DNA from: Candidatus Hydrogenedentota bacterium
GTDB lineage: Bacteria > Hydrogenedentota > Hydrogenedentia > Hydrogenedentales > CAITNO01
Direction: 5' to 3'
NCBI GenBank assembly: GCA_029776995.1
Contig: JAKOTZ010000256.1
Location: 1 to 52,598, forward strand
Length of the DNA: 52,598 bases
Position numbers and translations under genes: made by a program. Under the pieces are notes generated by a model. The model was not told the DNA's origin and made no database searches. It saw only the letters and a program-made list of their open reading frames with translations. Shown here piece by piece: positions 1-9,500 of this stretch. The first letter of the stretch is position 1; each line of letters begins with the position of its first letter.

Positions 1-822
1 GTTTGGAATAACTTCTGTGATTGAACTTTCCTTTTTGAACATATCTTTGCGATTCCACCAAACTACCAGACATGCAACTATGATTAACAGGTACGTATCG
101 TAGGGCTGTGCATCCGGAAAAATCGGGTTCATCAACTGAAAGTGGAAAAACGCCGACAGTAGAATGCTGCCATGCGAACGATTAAACAGTGCAGTCACGA
201 TAATGCTAATTGCCAAGCACCCGGCAAAGAACGCCGAGAATGACCACTCGCTTTGCTGGGTTCCGCTTAAAAGGAACGCAGGGAAATGCCACAGCCCCCA
301 TATGACACCGAGCAACAATCCGGCCCAGAATGGAGCAAATTTTCTTTGTAAAAGAGGAAGTGCAAAACCTCGCCAGCCGAACTCTTCCATCGGGCCTTTG
401 GTGGCTGTCAAAAACAACCCAACAAATAGTGATTGAAGGGACGCAAATGGAAAGGGTTCAGAAAAAAGGTTGCCCCTGATTGCAGAACCGCCAATGAAAA
501 TTAACGGAATCCCCATAAACAGAAAGGCATACCAGCCTACACTGCAACGCCAGAGCAAAGCCCTTCCGAGAAAACTCCGTAGGCCTGTGAGACCACGGCT
601 ACCGGCAACAAGAGTAAACGCTGCGATTGCAGGCGCATACACCGCCATGAAAAAGAGTGGATGATTGCCGGTGAGTTGGCCAAAAAGCACTTCCATACGT
701 TCCGGCAGAAAGATATACAACCCCAAAATACCCCACGCCAAGCCGAACGAAATCAACAGAAATGGTATGAATAAACAGAACGGTATCCTGTATGCTTTGT
801 TCTCTGTGGTGTTTTGGGACAT
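1..822 (-). CDS. CPBP-family intramembrane glutamic protease, 3' end outside window
   Basis: The minus strand is open from an ATG at 822 to position 1, 274 codons with no stop, so the C-terminus lies outside the window. The protein is very hydrophobic and has the CPBP (CAAX protease and bacteriocin-processing enzyme) motifs: EExxxR as E146-E147-FGW-R151, a second motif with H179 in a GLWHFPAF context, and a third with H227 in FFHF. Members are polytopic membrane proteases, some of them bacteriocin self-immunity proteins; the substrate here cannot be predicted. TAGGGGAAAAC precedes the ATG and acts as ribosome site, with a strong promoter further upstream. Base composition is clearly more AT-rich than the rest of the window, which suggests later acquisition. 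Family length is usually 200-300 residues, so nearly all of it is present. Confidence 0.88.
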   Translation of the reverse strand, partial: MSQNTTENKAYRIPFCLFIPFLLISFGLAWGILGLYIFLPERMEVLFGQLTGNHPLFFMAVYAPAIAAFTLVAGSRGLTGLRSFLGRALLWRCSVGWYAFLFMGIPLIFIGGSAIRGNLFSEPFPFASLQSLFVGLFLTATKGPMEEFGWRGFALPLLQRKFAPFWAGLLLGVIWGLWHFPAFLLSGTQQSEWSFSAFFAGCLAISIIVTALFNRSHGSILLSAFFHFQLMNPIFPDAQPYDTYLLIIVACLVVWWNRKDMFKKESSITEVIPN

Positions 823-846
823 GTTTTCCCCTACGGCTAACGGGGT

Positions 847-875
847 AATATAACATGAATTTTTTGTGATGTCAA
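847..875 (-). promoter_or_regulatory. Sigma70-type promoter of the CPBP protease gene
   Basis: On the minus strand a perfect TTGACA (870-875) is followed by exactly 17 bases and then TATATT (847-852). The start codon at 822 lies about 25 bases downstream of the -10 box, leaving room for the purine-rich ribosome site. It matches the consensus better than nearly all other promoters in the window. Confidence 0.8.
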
Positions 876-916
876 CTGTAAGAAGGTATTTTGGCGGGAA
901 AAATACGACTTTTACA

Positions 917-941
917 ATCATTTAAAAAAGTTTTAAATGAT
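917..941. repeat. Perfect AT-rich inverted repeat at the end of folD
   Basis: Two perfect 11-base arms (917-927 and 931-941) are separated by three bases. The right arm reaches into the folD stop codon (941-943). It could be an atypical terminator for the minus-strand folD operon, but the stem is nearly all A and T and no clean U-tract follows, so a protein-binding or cruciform site is equally possible. Confidence 0.55.
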
Positions 942-1843
942 CAGGCGTGGGATTGTTTTTCCGCGGCGCGCAGGGTATTTTTCATGAGCATGGCGATGGT
1001 CATGGGCCCGACGCCGCCGGGCACCGGGGTGATGGCAGCGACTTTGGGGAGGACGGCCTGGAAATCGACGTCGCCGACCAGCCGGTAACCTTTTGGGTGG
1101 CCGGGATCGGGTACCCGGTTAATGCCGACGTCAACCACGACGGCGCCGTCACGGACCATATCCGGGGTAATGAAGTTAGGGACGCCGATGGCGGCGATCA
1201 GGATATCGGCCTGCCGGGCGATCTCGGGGAGGTTACGGGTTCGGGAATGGCAAATGGTGACGGTGGCGTCGGCACAGGGGGATTTCTGAACGAGGAGGGC
1301 GGCGAGGGGTTTTCCGACAATATTGGAACGCCCGACGATGACGACATGCTTTCCGCGGGGGCTGAATCCGCTACGAATGAGCAATTCCTGGCATCCCGCG
1401 GGGGTGCAGGGCACGAAGCAGTCTTCGCCATTCAGGAGTTTTCCGGTATTGACGGGGTGGAATCCGTCGACGTCTTTGTCTGGACTGATGGCGTTCAGGA
1501 TCCGCTGCTCGCTGATGTGGGGCGGGAGCGGCATCTGGACGAGGATGCCGTGCACGTGGGGATCCGCATTGAGCTGTCCGATGAGTTCCAGCAGCTGTTC
1601 CTCGGTGGTGTCCGCCGGCAGGTCATGGGCGAAAGACCGGATGCCGAGTTTTTCACAGGTCTGCCGTTTGGATCGGACGTAAACTTTGCTGGCCGGATTT
1701 TCGCCGACCAACACGACCGCCAGGCCGGGAATGATGCCCCGGTCGGCGAGTTTTTTTACGGAGGTTTCACATTCTTCGAGGATCTGGGCGGAGATTTTTT
1801 TTCCGTCCATCAGTACCGTTTTTTCCGAGTTGGGCAGTTCCAT
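941..1843 (-). CDS. folD: Bifunctional methylenetetrahydrofolate dehydrogenase/cyclohydrolase FolD
   Basis: FolD interconverts 5,10-methylene-THF, 5,10-methenyl-THF and 10-formyl-THF in the cytoplasm, supplying one-carbon units for purines and initiator tRNA. The 300-residue protein has the expected family length. Visible signatures are the catalytic YxxxK (Y55, K59), the KDVDGFHP loop with D126, the nucleotide-binding GRSNIVGKP around 171-179 and the C-terminal PVPGGVGPMT. The ATG at 1843 is preferred because GGAG lies eight bases upstream; an in-frame TTG at 1849 is only two bases from that GGAG. The gene follows the FtsA-like gene by 38 bases on the same strand and is probably cotranscribed with it. 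Identification is secure. Confidence 0.97.
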   Translation of the reverse strand: MELPNSEKTVLMDGKKISAQILEECETSVKKLADRGIIPGLAVVLVGENPASKVYVRSKRQTCEKLGIRSFAHDLPADTTEEQLLELIGQLNADPHVHGILVQMPLPPHISEQRILNAISPDKDVDGFHPVNTGKLLNGEDCFVPCTPAGCQELLIRSGFSPRGKHVVIVGRSNIVGKPLAALLVQKSPCADATVTICHSRTRNLPEIARQADILIAAIGVPNFITPDMVRDGAVVVDVGINRVPDPGHPKGYRLVGDVDFQAVLPKVAAITPVPGGVGPMTIAMLMKNTLRAAEKQSHA

Positions 1844-1881
1844 ACGCAATACTCCATGAAGTCGGCGCAGCGCCGCGGGTA

Positions 1882-3189
1882 TCAGGTGAAGTGGCTGATC
1901 CAGCGGGCAAGTTTAGCGATCAGGGATTCCGGCTGTCCGTGTTCGCCAACCGCCAGCAGTCCATCCGCCCGGTCTTTTTCATAATGGGCGGCATGCACGA
2001 GGATGCCGGCGAGCGGGGTGTAGGCGGTGGTCTGCAGGGAAGGGAGCCAGCCCTGGATTTCGAGGGGGCGTCCCAGCCGGACGGCTATTTTATACTTTGC
2101 CGAGACGAAGTCGGCGATTTTGGGTATCAGGGCGCCGCCGCCGGTGAGTACGATCCCCCGGTTGAGGGCATAACGCTGGAGTTTTTCCTGGAAGAGCGGC
2201 GCGAGAATGTGGTTGAAGATTTCATCGACCCTGGCGGCGATGACTTCGGAAATGGTGGCGCGGTCAATTTCCCGGTTGGCGGTGCGAAGCTTAACGGCGG
2301 GACTCAGGGCAGCCTGCTGCCTGGCGAAGGGCAGGTCATCCACGAAGGCGATGCCGTCATCGGCGGGGTTATTGGTGAGCCCGTCGAGGGCATGAGCCAC
2401 GCCGTACTCAAAGAGGAGAGTCCTGGCTTCCGGCTCATGGCATTCCGTGACCGCCATCAGGTCCGCGACAATGGCGTCGACGCCGAGGTCGATATCGGAG
2501 GCGCCCCTGAGAGAAGAGCCCTGGTATAAAGCGAGTCCGGTGTGTTTCATGCCGAGATCGATGACCGCCACGCCCATGGCCCGGTCTTCGTCGGTGACAC
2601 AGCCGAGGGCGGCGGCGATCGGTGAAAAGACCAGATCCTCGAGCTGGAACCCGTCGGATTCGACAATGGCGCGCATATTGTCCACGGCCATTAAAGGGAT
2701 CTGGGCGAAGTGGAGCCGGGTACGGAGGATGCTTCCCCGGAGCCCCAGGGGATTCAGCACCCGCTGGTCGTCAATCCACCACTCCTCGGCCGTGAGGGAC
2801 CGGAGGCAGCACATGGCGGGCTCGATACACTGCTGCCTGGCAGATTCTCTGGCTTCCTGCAGCAGATCGGATGTAACCACGCCGCCGCGGATCTGGACCC
2901 GGCCTTCTTTGATTAAAGAGAGCTTTTCCACGAATGCCGCCGAGGCAAAGACGCTGACAGGTTTGCGTCCGGTCCGTCCCAGGGCGGATATGACGGCCTG
3001 ATTGAAGACATTCTGCGCGTTTCGCCGGTTCTGGATGATGCCGTTTTCCATGGCGCCGCCGGTGGGGGTTTCCCCCATCGAGAAGACCTGGATGTGCCCG
3101 CCGGAAGAAATGGCGGCGACAGCCACCCGGACGACAGCAGATCCGAAATCAACGGCCAGGATATGTTTTTCACGGGTTCTGGCAGACAT
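1882..3189 (-). CDS. ftsA: FtsA-like cell-division ATPase of the actin superfamily
   Basis: FtsA tethers FtsZ filaments to the membrane. The 435-residue product has the actin-fold nucleotide loops: VDFGS at 13-17, VIDLGMKHTG at 209-218 and LTGGG at 348-352. A segment around 80-165 containing NPLGLRG (146-152) resembles the FtsA-specific 1C subdomain, which separates it from MreB, DnaK and PilM. The last residues (about 423-435, LIAKLARWISHFT) can form the amphipathic membrane-targeting helix typical of FtsA. AAAGGA lies upstream of the ATG. The gene sits between a large coiled-coil gene and folD, not in the usual ftsQ-ftsA-ftsZ order, and no ftsZ is in the window. It is divergent, so a paralogous FtsA-like role remains possible. 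Confidence 0.8.
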   Translation of the reverse strand: MSARTREKHILAVDFGSAVVRVAVAAISSGGHIQVFSMGETPTGGAMENGIIQNRRNAQNVFNQAVISALGRTGRKPVSVFASAAFVEKLSLIKEGRVQIRGGVVTSDLLQEARESARQQCIEPAMCCLRSLTAEEWWIDDQRVLNPLGLRGSILRTRLHFAQIPLMAVDNMRAIVESDGFQLEDLVFSPIAAALGCVTDEDRAMGVAVIDLGMKHTGLALYQGSSLRGASDIDLGVDAIVADLMAVTECHEPEARTLLFEYGVAHALDGLTNNPADDGIAFVDDLPFARQQAALSPAVKLRTANREIDRATISEVIAARVDEIFNHILAPLFQEKLQRYALNRGIVLTGGGALIPKIADFVSAKYKIAVRLGRPLEIQGWLPSLQTTAYTPLAGILVHAAHYEKDRADGLLAVGEHGQPESLIAKLARWISHFT

Positions 3190-3216
3190 GCCGGGCTATT
3201 CCTTTAAACAAGAGCG

Positions 3217-5508
3217 TCAACACAGCAGGGGCTGGTCCGCATCCCCTGCTTCGGGGGATGGGGGATCCGCGACAGGTTCCGGGGCGCGCGCGCCCGAAGT
3301 GATGGGCGCTTCGATTTCCTGAACGTGTTTTTCCCGCCGATCCCTTTCCTGCTGCCACGCGGCCAGCTGCGCTTCGAGTTTTTCACGTTCAGCGCGAAGA
3401 TGTTCGAGCCGCTCGCGGGCGTCATTCAGGAAGTCCTTTGCCGCTTCCGCCTCAGCCTCCAGGGCGCTCAGTTCCGCGTCGAGCAGGCTTTCTCTGGCGA
3501 GGACGGTTTCACGTTCCAGTTCCCTGTCCCTGAGTTTTTCCAGTTCGGCGGTACGCAGTTCCTGAAGGCGCCGAATCTGCTCTTCGAGTTCACTGATACG
3601 GTTTTGCCTGGCCTGTATGTCGCCGTCAATTTCGATGAGCCGCTGGCGGTTCTGCGCCTGATCCTCCTGGCGTTCGGCAATCTGGGTTTCAACCCGCTGC
3701 AACCTGTTCTGCGCGTCTATTTCGCGCTGACAGCCCTCGTCGATGCGGGCACGGTTGGTTTCGAGGTCCTGAGCCGTGGCGCTGATGGAGGCTTCCGCGT
3801 GCTCGACTTCGCGGCGCGCCAGGGCGGCCGCCAGTTTTATGGCGAGTACTCTGGCCTCCGGGATATTTCCGGCAAGGATAGCTTCCTGCACGGCCCTGTT
3901 CAGGGCATCGACAGGGTCTTCGGGCGCCCGCGTTTCGGGTTCAGCCTCTGTGGCCGCCGGGAGTTCCGCAACGGCCTGCTCATCCGGGGCTTCCTCCGCG
4001 GCGTCACCGGTGGCCTCCGGCGGTGTATCGGTTTCCGGAAGATCGGGGGTTGAACGGTCCGCTCCAGTCTCCACGTCCTCAGGAACGGGGGGAGCAACAG
4101 TCGCGGTGTCGCCCGTTTCGGCAGCGGACTCACGCGGGGGCGCCGGCTCGGTATCCGGAAGGTTGTCCGGGAGCGTATCGGGCTGGGCGTCTGCGGCGCC
4201 GGACTGGGTTTCGGGAGACTCTGCCTCCTGTTCATCCGCCCGGGAAACCGGGAAAGCGATCAGGTTGGCGTTTTCATCGGGGGCAGATTCCCCGTCCTGA
4301 ACCGTCTCTTCAAGAGGCGCGTCATGCTGTTCGCATGAGACGGGCGGGGTCTCGGGTTCCCCGGCAGGCGGGGCGTCCTCCGACATCGGCATGCTGACGG
4401 GCTCTTCCACCGTTGCTGTGTCAGCAACCGGTTCAGCCGGTTGCGCGTCTTCCCGGACCGGGGGGAGGTCCGGAGCCGTTGCGCTTTCAGCCTCTCCGGA
4501 AGATGGCTCAGAATCTGGGGGCGCGCTAATTTCGGAGATGACCGACCGCCATCCGTCGGAAGAGAGTGTGGATTCGTCCGGAGGAGGCGGAGGAAGGTCG
4601 CGGGGAATGTCCGCGTCCGGCGTGTCGGGCAGGTTATCCATTTGTTCGATGGTGTGGTCAATCTGCCTGAAGAAGGGATCCTCCGGGCGGGATGACGCCG
4701 GCTCGGCCTGGGGCGCGGCACTGTCGAGGTTATTGCTGCCGGTAGCGTCCGGCGCGGTATCAGCAGCGTCCGGGGGAAACGCGACGGCAGGCTCGGCGGG
4801 GACGCTTTCAGATCCCTCTGTGGCGACGGAGGCGGAAGCATCCTCCTCGTTTTCGTCATCTTCTATCAGAGGGATGCCTTCTTCACGCATGCGCCGAACC
4901 TGGGCCTCGTAGAGTTCCTCCCAGCGGCGCTGAACTGCTTCGGATACGGTTCCGACGACTACGTCACCGGCGATCATGGACAGCTGGTCATAGGCCTCAA
5001 AGAGGAAGGGGAGGCAGTGGGCGGGCTTTCCAACCGCCTGATAACTGGCCAGGATACGCCCGACATCAATGAGGGGAGTACAGATCATCTGCAGGTCGTT
5101 GTTCAGGGCGATATCGAGCGCTTCGGCCAGGTCCGTCATGGCCTGTTCATCCCATCCCGCTGCGTCAGCGCCGGTCTGGGCGCGGCTGAGCTGGCGGGAG
5201 AAGTGGCCCAGTTTTACCCACAGCCTCTGGATGGGATCCATGGAAAAATTTCCCAGGGAAGCGGAGTAATCCTCCTCCCGATTCAGGGAAGCGGTCCGGT
5301 CCGGGAGCATATCCCCATCCAGGAGCGCGTCCCGCTCCTCGGAGATAATCCCCTCGTTCCGGGGCGTACTTTCCGAGGAGTTATGCTCCTGCTGTTTGCC
5401 GAATAAGCGCCTTCCCAGGGCCGCCAGGGTGCTTTTACGCTTGCTGAACCGCACGACACGCGCCTCCTTCTCAGGGCGCCGAAAAAAGGAAAATCCTCTG
5501 CGCCCCAT
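3217..5508 (-). CDS. Large acidic, Pro/Glu-rich coiled-coil protein, function unknown
   Basis: I recognise no catalytic family. Up to 763 residues: a short basic N-terminus, a possibly helical segment to about residue 210 with a run of acidic residues near its end, a long Pro/Glu/Asp/Ala-rich disordered stretch (about 215-540), then a coiled coil (about 560-735) rich in Glu, Arg, Gln and Leu heptads. No signal peptide or membrane segment is visible. The ATG at 5508 has no ribosome site, whereas a GTG at 5454 has AGGAGG (5463-5468) eight bases upstream, so translation probably starts there, giving 745 residues. A TACAAT lies just before the ATG, consistent with a short leader to the GTG. The gene ends 27 bases before the FtsA-like gene, suggesting an operon and a scaffold role in division; that role is inference. 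Confidence 0.7.
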   Translation of the reverse strand: MGRRGFSFFRRPEKEARVVRFSKRKSTLAALGRRLFGKQQEHNSSESTPRNEGIISEERDALLDGDMLPDRTASLNREEDYSASLGNFSMDPIQRLWVKLGHFSRQLSRAQTGADAAGWDEQAMTDLAEALDIALNNDLQMICTPLIDVGRILASYQAVGKPAHCLPFLFEAYDQLSMIAGDVVVGTVSEAVQRRWEELYEAQVRRMREEGIPLIEDDENEEDASASVATEGSESVPAEPAVAFPPDAADTAPDATGSNNLDSAAPQAEPASSRPEDPFFRQIDHTIEQMDNLPDTPDADIPRDLPPPPPDESTLSSDGWRSVISEISAPPDSEPSSGEAESATAPDLPPVREDAQPAEPVADTATVEEPVSMPMSEDAPPAGEPETPPVSCEQHDAPLEETVQDGESAPDENANLIAFPVSRADEQEAESPETQSGAADAQPDTLPDNLPDTEPAPPRESAAETGDTATVAPPVPEDVETGADRSTPDLPETDTPPEATGDAAEEAPDEQAVAELPAATEAEPETRAPEDPVDALNRAVQEAILAGNIPEARVLAIKLAAALARREVEHAEASISATAQDLETNRARIDEGCQREIDAQNRLQRVETQIAERQEDQAQNRQRLIEIDGDIQARQNRISELEEQIRRLQELRTAELEKLRDRELERETVLARESLLDAELSALEAEAEAAKDFLNDARERLEHLRAEREKLEAQLAAWQQERDRREKHVQEIEAPITSGARAPEPVADPPSPEAGDADQPLLC

Positions 5509-5539
5509 ACTATTGTAGTGTAACAGAATCGGGGGAAGG

Positions 5540-5545
5540 TAGAAT
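5540..5545 (+). promoter_or_regulatory. Putative -10 box (TAGAAT) of xerD
   Basis: TAGAAT in a GGTAGAATAATC context lies 35 bases before the xerD start and matches the -10 consensus at five of six positions. No good -35 is seen. The divergent coiled-coil gene starts on the other side of this roughly 70-base gap. Confidence 0.4.
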
Positions 5546-5580
5546 AATCGGGGTAAACCGCAAATTTACGCAGGACGGCC

Positions 5581-6561
5581 ATGGTTAATCCGGAAGAAGC
5601 AAAACAGGGGGCGGCTCCGGGTGAAACGGATGGGGAACCATCCCTTCCCCGGGAAGCTGAAAAAGATCCGCTGCCCGAATCCCTGCGCGGTTATCGCGAC
5701 CGGTTTCTGGAATCGCTCATATTTGAAGACGGGTTGAGCGAATTGACGGTTACCGCCTACGCGGGCGATTTGACGCAGTATATCCAGTTTCTGGCGGGTG
5801 AGGGGATTACGGAATGGGGTGAGGTTGCTCCGGAAGACGTAGCTGATTTTCTCAGCTATCTGGAATCGGCCGGAGTGAGCCCCCGCACGGCGGCGCGCCG
5901 CCTGAGCGCGGTGCGCAGGCTGCACCGGTTCCTGAAAGAGGAACGGGTGACCGAAGAAGACCCGTCGGCCCAGTTCACCACGCCGAAGGTGGGCCGCCGC
6001 CTGCCGCGCTGGCTGACCCGGGAAGAGGTGGAAGCGCTGCTGCAGGCGCCTGAGGGAAACAGTCCGGAAGGGGTGCGGGACGCGGCTATACTGGAGCTGT
6101 TTTATTCGTGCGGACTGCGCGTGTCGGAAGTGGCCGCGCTGCCGCTGTCAGAAGTGCTGCCGGAAGAGGGCCGGCTTCGGGTGCGCGGCAAGGGAAGCAA
6201 GACGCGGATTGTTCCGATGGGCCGGGCGGCCTGCGTTAAGGTGCTGGCCTGGCTGGCGCTCCGTCCGATCTGGAAACCGCGCGCACCGTATTTGTTTATC
6301 GGCCGGGACGGAAACGGCCTGACCCGCGCGCAGCTCTGGCATCTGGTGCGTCGGTACGCGCTGTCGGCGGGGATTGTCCGGCCGGTGACGCCGCATATGC
6401 TGCGCCACAGTTTCGCGACGCATCTGCTCGAAGGAGGGGCAGACCTGCGCGTGGTGCAGGAGCTGCTGGGCCACGCGGACATATCCGCCACCCAGATTTA
6501 CACGCACGTTACCACGGAACGCCTTGCCGAGGCGCACCGGAAATACCACCCGCGCGCCTGA
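5581..6561 (+). CDS. xerD: Tyrosine recombinase of the XerC/XerD family
   Basis: Xer recombinases resolve chromosome dimers at dif before division. The 326-residue protein has the SAM-like N-terminal DNA-binding domain (about 38-125) and the catalytic domain with all expected residues: R180 in CGLRVSE, K204 in RGKGSK, H272 and R275 in HMLRHSF, H298 in LLGHADIS and the nucleophile Y307 in IYTHV. The end, HRKYHPRA, is typical of XerD. About 30 acidic, probably disordered residues precede the usual start, making it slightly longer than the common 295-300. AGGA lies a few bases before the ATG. It stands alone between two coiled-coil genes with no integrase-type partners, so a housekeeping role is more likely than a mobile element. 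Confidence 0.93.
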   Translation: MVNPEEAKQGAAPGETDGEPSLPREAEKDPLPESLRGYRDRFLESLIFEDGLSELTVTAYAGDLTQYIQFLAGEGITEWGEVAPEDVADFLSYLESAGVSPRTAARRLSAVRRLHRFLKEERVTEEDPSAQFTTPKVGRRLPRWLTREEVEALLQAPEGNSPEGVRDAAILELFYSCGLRVSEVAALPLSEVLPEEGRLRVRGKGSKTRIVPMGRAACVKVLAWLALRPIWKPRAPYLFIGRDGNGLTRAQLWHLVRRYALSAGIVRPVTPHMLRHSFATHLLEGGADLRVVQELLGHADISATQIYTHVTTERLAEAHRKYHPRA

Positions 6562-6576
6562 CCGTCGGCTGTCGCG

Positions 6577-9500
6577 TCAATTTGTGGTGATCGCGCAGTT
6601 CGGCAGGAGCTTGCGGAGCTGAGCAACTTCGTCCGCAGAGAGGGTGCACCCGCCAAGGTGGAGCCGGTTGAGGGTAAGCAGTTTCTGGAAGACGGGGAAA
6701 CTTTTTGCCGTGACGCCCGGAGCGCCGATAATTTCGACGCGGCGGAGCTGTGTAAGTTCCGCGATCGCGGCCACGCCCTCGTCGGTGATGCGGGTGCGTT
6801 CAACGCGCAGTTCCTGCAGCCCTTTAATGGCGTTTATCTTGCTGAACCCTTCGTCCGTGACCGATGTCCGCTGGATGTCCAGCGCGATCAGCCCGCGCAG
6901 GTGGGCGACGGCATCCATGACTTCGTTTCGGATAGTTCCGCCTTTCAGCACGAGGGTGTGGATGGCGGTAGGTTCCAGCTGACGGAGGAATTCAGCGTCA
7001 GAGATTTCCTGAGAGATCTCGAGGCGGACCTCCATGGCCGCGGGAATGCGGACCTCGCCTTTAGCTACAGCAAGACGCTGCCATTCGGCGCCGGCCATCT
7101 GCCAGGGACGAACGTCAACATAGCCGACCGAGTTTTCGGGGAAAGTGAAAGTGCGTTCGGCGGGCGGATTGAGGTCGCGCACGATCATGTCCGCCGAGCG
7201 GCAGTTGACAAAGGTGGAAGAGGAGATGGACTGCCGGATCTGGTTCAGGTCCTCTTCGCTGAGTTCCTGGTCGATATAGAGTACGGAAAGTTTTTCCAAG
7301 TGTTTTATGGCCGCCAGATTCTGCTCGTTGATAGTGATGGAAGGCAGCCAGAGGGAGTAGATGGCATCCGGGGCCAGCTGGTTCAGGAAGGTGAGGTCAT
7401 TGGTCATTTCCTTTCGGACAACCAGATGAAACCTTGCGGACAGGGGCGCCTCCACCAGCCCTCTGGCTTCGGCGAAAATCGGCCAGTCGGTATCCGACGT
7501 GTGTGGCGTGTTGTGATCATAGAGGGATCCGACAGACCAGTCGGTCGGGAAAGACAGGGTTTTTACCTCGGGCGGCTTGTTTTCGGGTTCCTGCTGCGGG
7601 GCAGCTCCTGTTTCCGAGGTGGCCGTTGTTCTGGCGCCCTGGAGGATAAAGGCCGCAATGCCGGCGACGGCGATGAGGGCGAGCAGGACACCGGCGATCA
7701 CAAAGGGAGTCGAACTCCTCTTTCTGGGGGCCGCCACGGAGACGGACTGGTTCGCGAAGATGAACCCGACATCGCGGGGTTTCGGGTAATCGTCTTCGGG
7801 CAGTGTGTCGTCATCATCAGCGGCTGCCGCTGAGTCCGCCTGGGGCTGCAGGACAACCTGGGCACCAGTCTGCGCGGATGGTTTTGGGATACCGCGATGG
7901 GGCGGCGCGCCCGGGCGCCCGCCGCCGGAAGGCTGGCCCAGGATGGATTCGAGGACGGTTCTTCCGCTGCCGGAAGCCTGTTTCAACGCGGCATCCATGG
8001 CCGGCATGCGCCCGCCGGAAGAAGACGAATGGGAAAGCGCTTTTTCCAGGACCTCGCGGCCGGAGGATGGCGTTTTCATGGCCGCGTCCATCTGCTGTTT
8101 TGCCGGCTGCCGCGCCGGAGCCTGGGCCTGCGGGGCCTGCGTCTGGGGCGCCTGCGCCTGGGGTGTTTGCGGGGCGGCAGCAGCGGGAGTCCTGGGCTGA
8201 GAGGAGCGCTGCTGGAGGGCGCGGGTAAAGGCTTCGAGCGCGTTTCTGGCGGAGGGCTGCGACATGGCCGCATCCAGTTCCTGACGCGGTCCCAGGGCCG
8301 GGATGTCCCCCGGCGAGGAGGGCGCCTCAATACCGATTCTTACGGTGGGTACGGCTTTACCCGGTATGGAGTCATCAAAGGCACCGGCCTGGGTGGCCTG
8401 GCGCTGGAGTTCTTTCTGCTTTTCAAACTGGGCGCGCTGGGTTTCTTTGAGCTGTTCCAGGGCGTCTTTCAGGGCTTTGAGCTGGTCAGCGGTTGCCTCG
8501 CCATCTTCGGAGATTCCGGCCTTAGAGGCGACCTGCTGCGCCTCCTGCTCAAGGACCCGCTGGGATGCGGCGGACTCGAGTTCGCGGTTGCGCAGGGCCG
8601 CCAGTTCCGCCTCCAGTTCGCGGATGATGCGGCGGCTTTCTTCCTGTTCCCTGGCTGCCCTCGCGGCGGCTTCTTCGCGTTCCTGTAGGGCGCGCCGAAG
8701 GTTTTCGACTTCTTTTCGGGACTCCTCGATGGCGCGGTTTTTTTCTTCCTCGCTCTGGCGGAGGGACTGCAATTCCTGGAGGAGCGAACTTTCGGCATCC
8801 TGGGCGACGACCGCCTGGCTTTTCAGGTTTCGAAGTTCCTGCTGGAGGGCTTCCATTTCGCGGACGCGCTCGGCATTTTCCGCTTCGGCGTTTCTGGCGT
8901 CCCGTTCCTGTTCGGCGAGGCGCCGTTTCAATTCTTCGAGTTCGGCCTGGGCCGCAGCCAGGGCTTCCGATTTTGCGGCCTCGTTCTGGCGCAGCATCTC
9001 GACTTCCTGCGCCAGTTCCTGTTCTGAAGAAGACGCGAGGTGGGCCTGTTCGCGCAGGGCATTCAGTTCGGCGCGCAGCCGTTCAAACTCTTCGTCGTGT
9101 TCCCTGCTGGCGCGGGCGGCGTCCGCCATGGCGCGCTCCTGGTCGCTCAACTGGGCGCGCAGGCGTTCCATTTCCTCGCGGGCGTTTTCGAGGACCCGCG
9201 TTTTTTCGGATTCGCTCATGCGCAGGAAATCCAGTTCCTGAACCAGCTGCTGTTCGGACCTGGCAAAGTGATCCGCCTGGGAGCGCAGTTCTTCGAGTTC
9301 CTGCTGGAGCTGCTGGGCAACCTCGGAGGTGGTGGCGCTTCGGGAAGATTCTTCGCGGAGGCGCGCTTCTTTTTCGGCCAGTTCAAGGGCGAGGCGTTCC
9401 ATTTCAGCGCGGGTGTTTTCAAGGGCCTGGGATTTGGACCGTTCGTTTTCGCGCAAAGCGGCCAGTTCCTGCGCCAGGGCCTGTTCGGAGGCGGCAGCTT

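Noticed and set aside
947-1984. 345-codon plus-strand frame opposite folD
   Set aside because: folD is unmistakable on the other strand; the antisense product is Gly/Asp/Phe-rich shadow sequence.
5581-6561. Phage or integron integrase
   Set aside because: Motifs and the HPRA-type end match XerD, and there are no attachment-site repeats, excisionase or phage genes around it.
6658-7833. 391-codon plus-strand frame opposite the LRR end of the giant coiled-coil gene
   Set aside because: Antisense to the LRR and membrane-helix coding region, with no recognisable domain or ribosome site.
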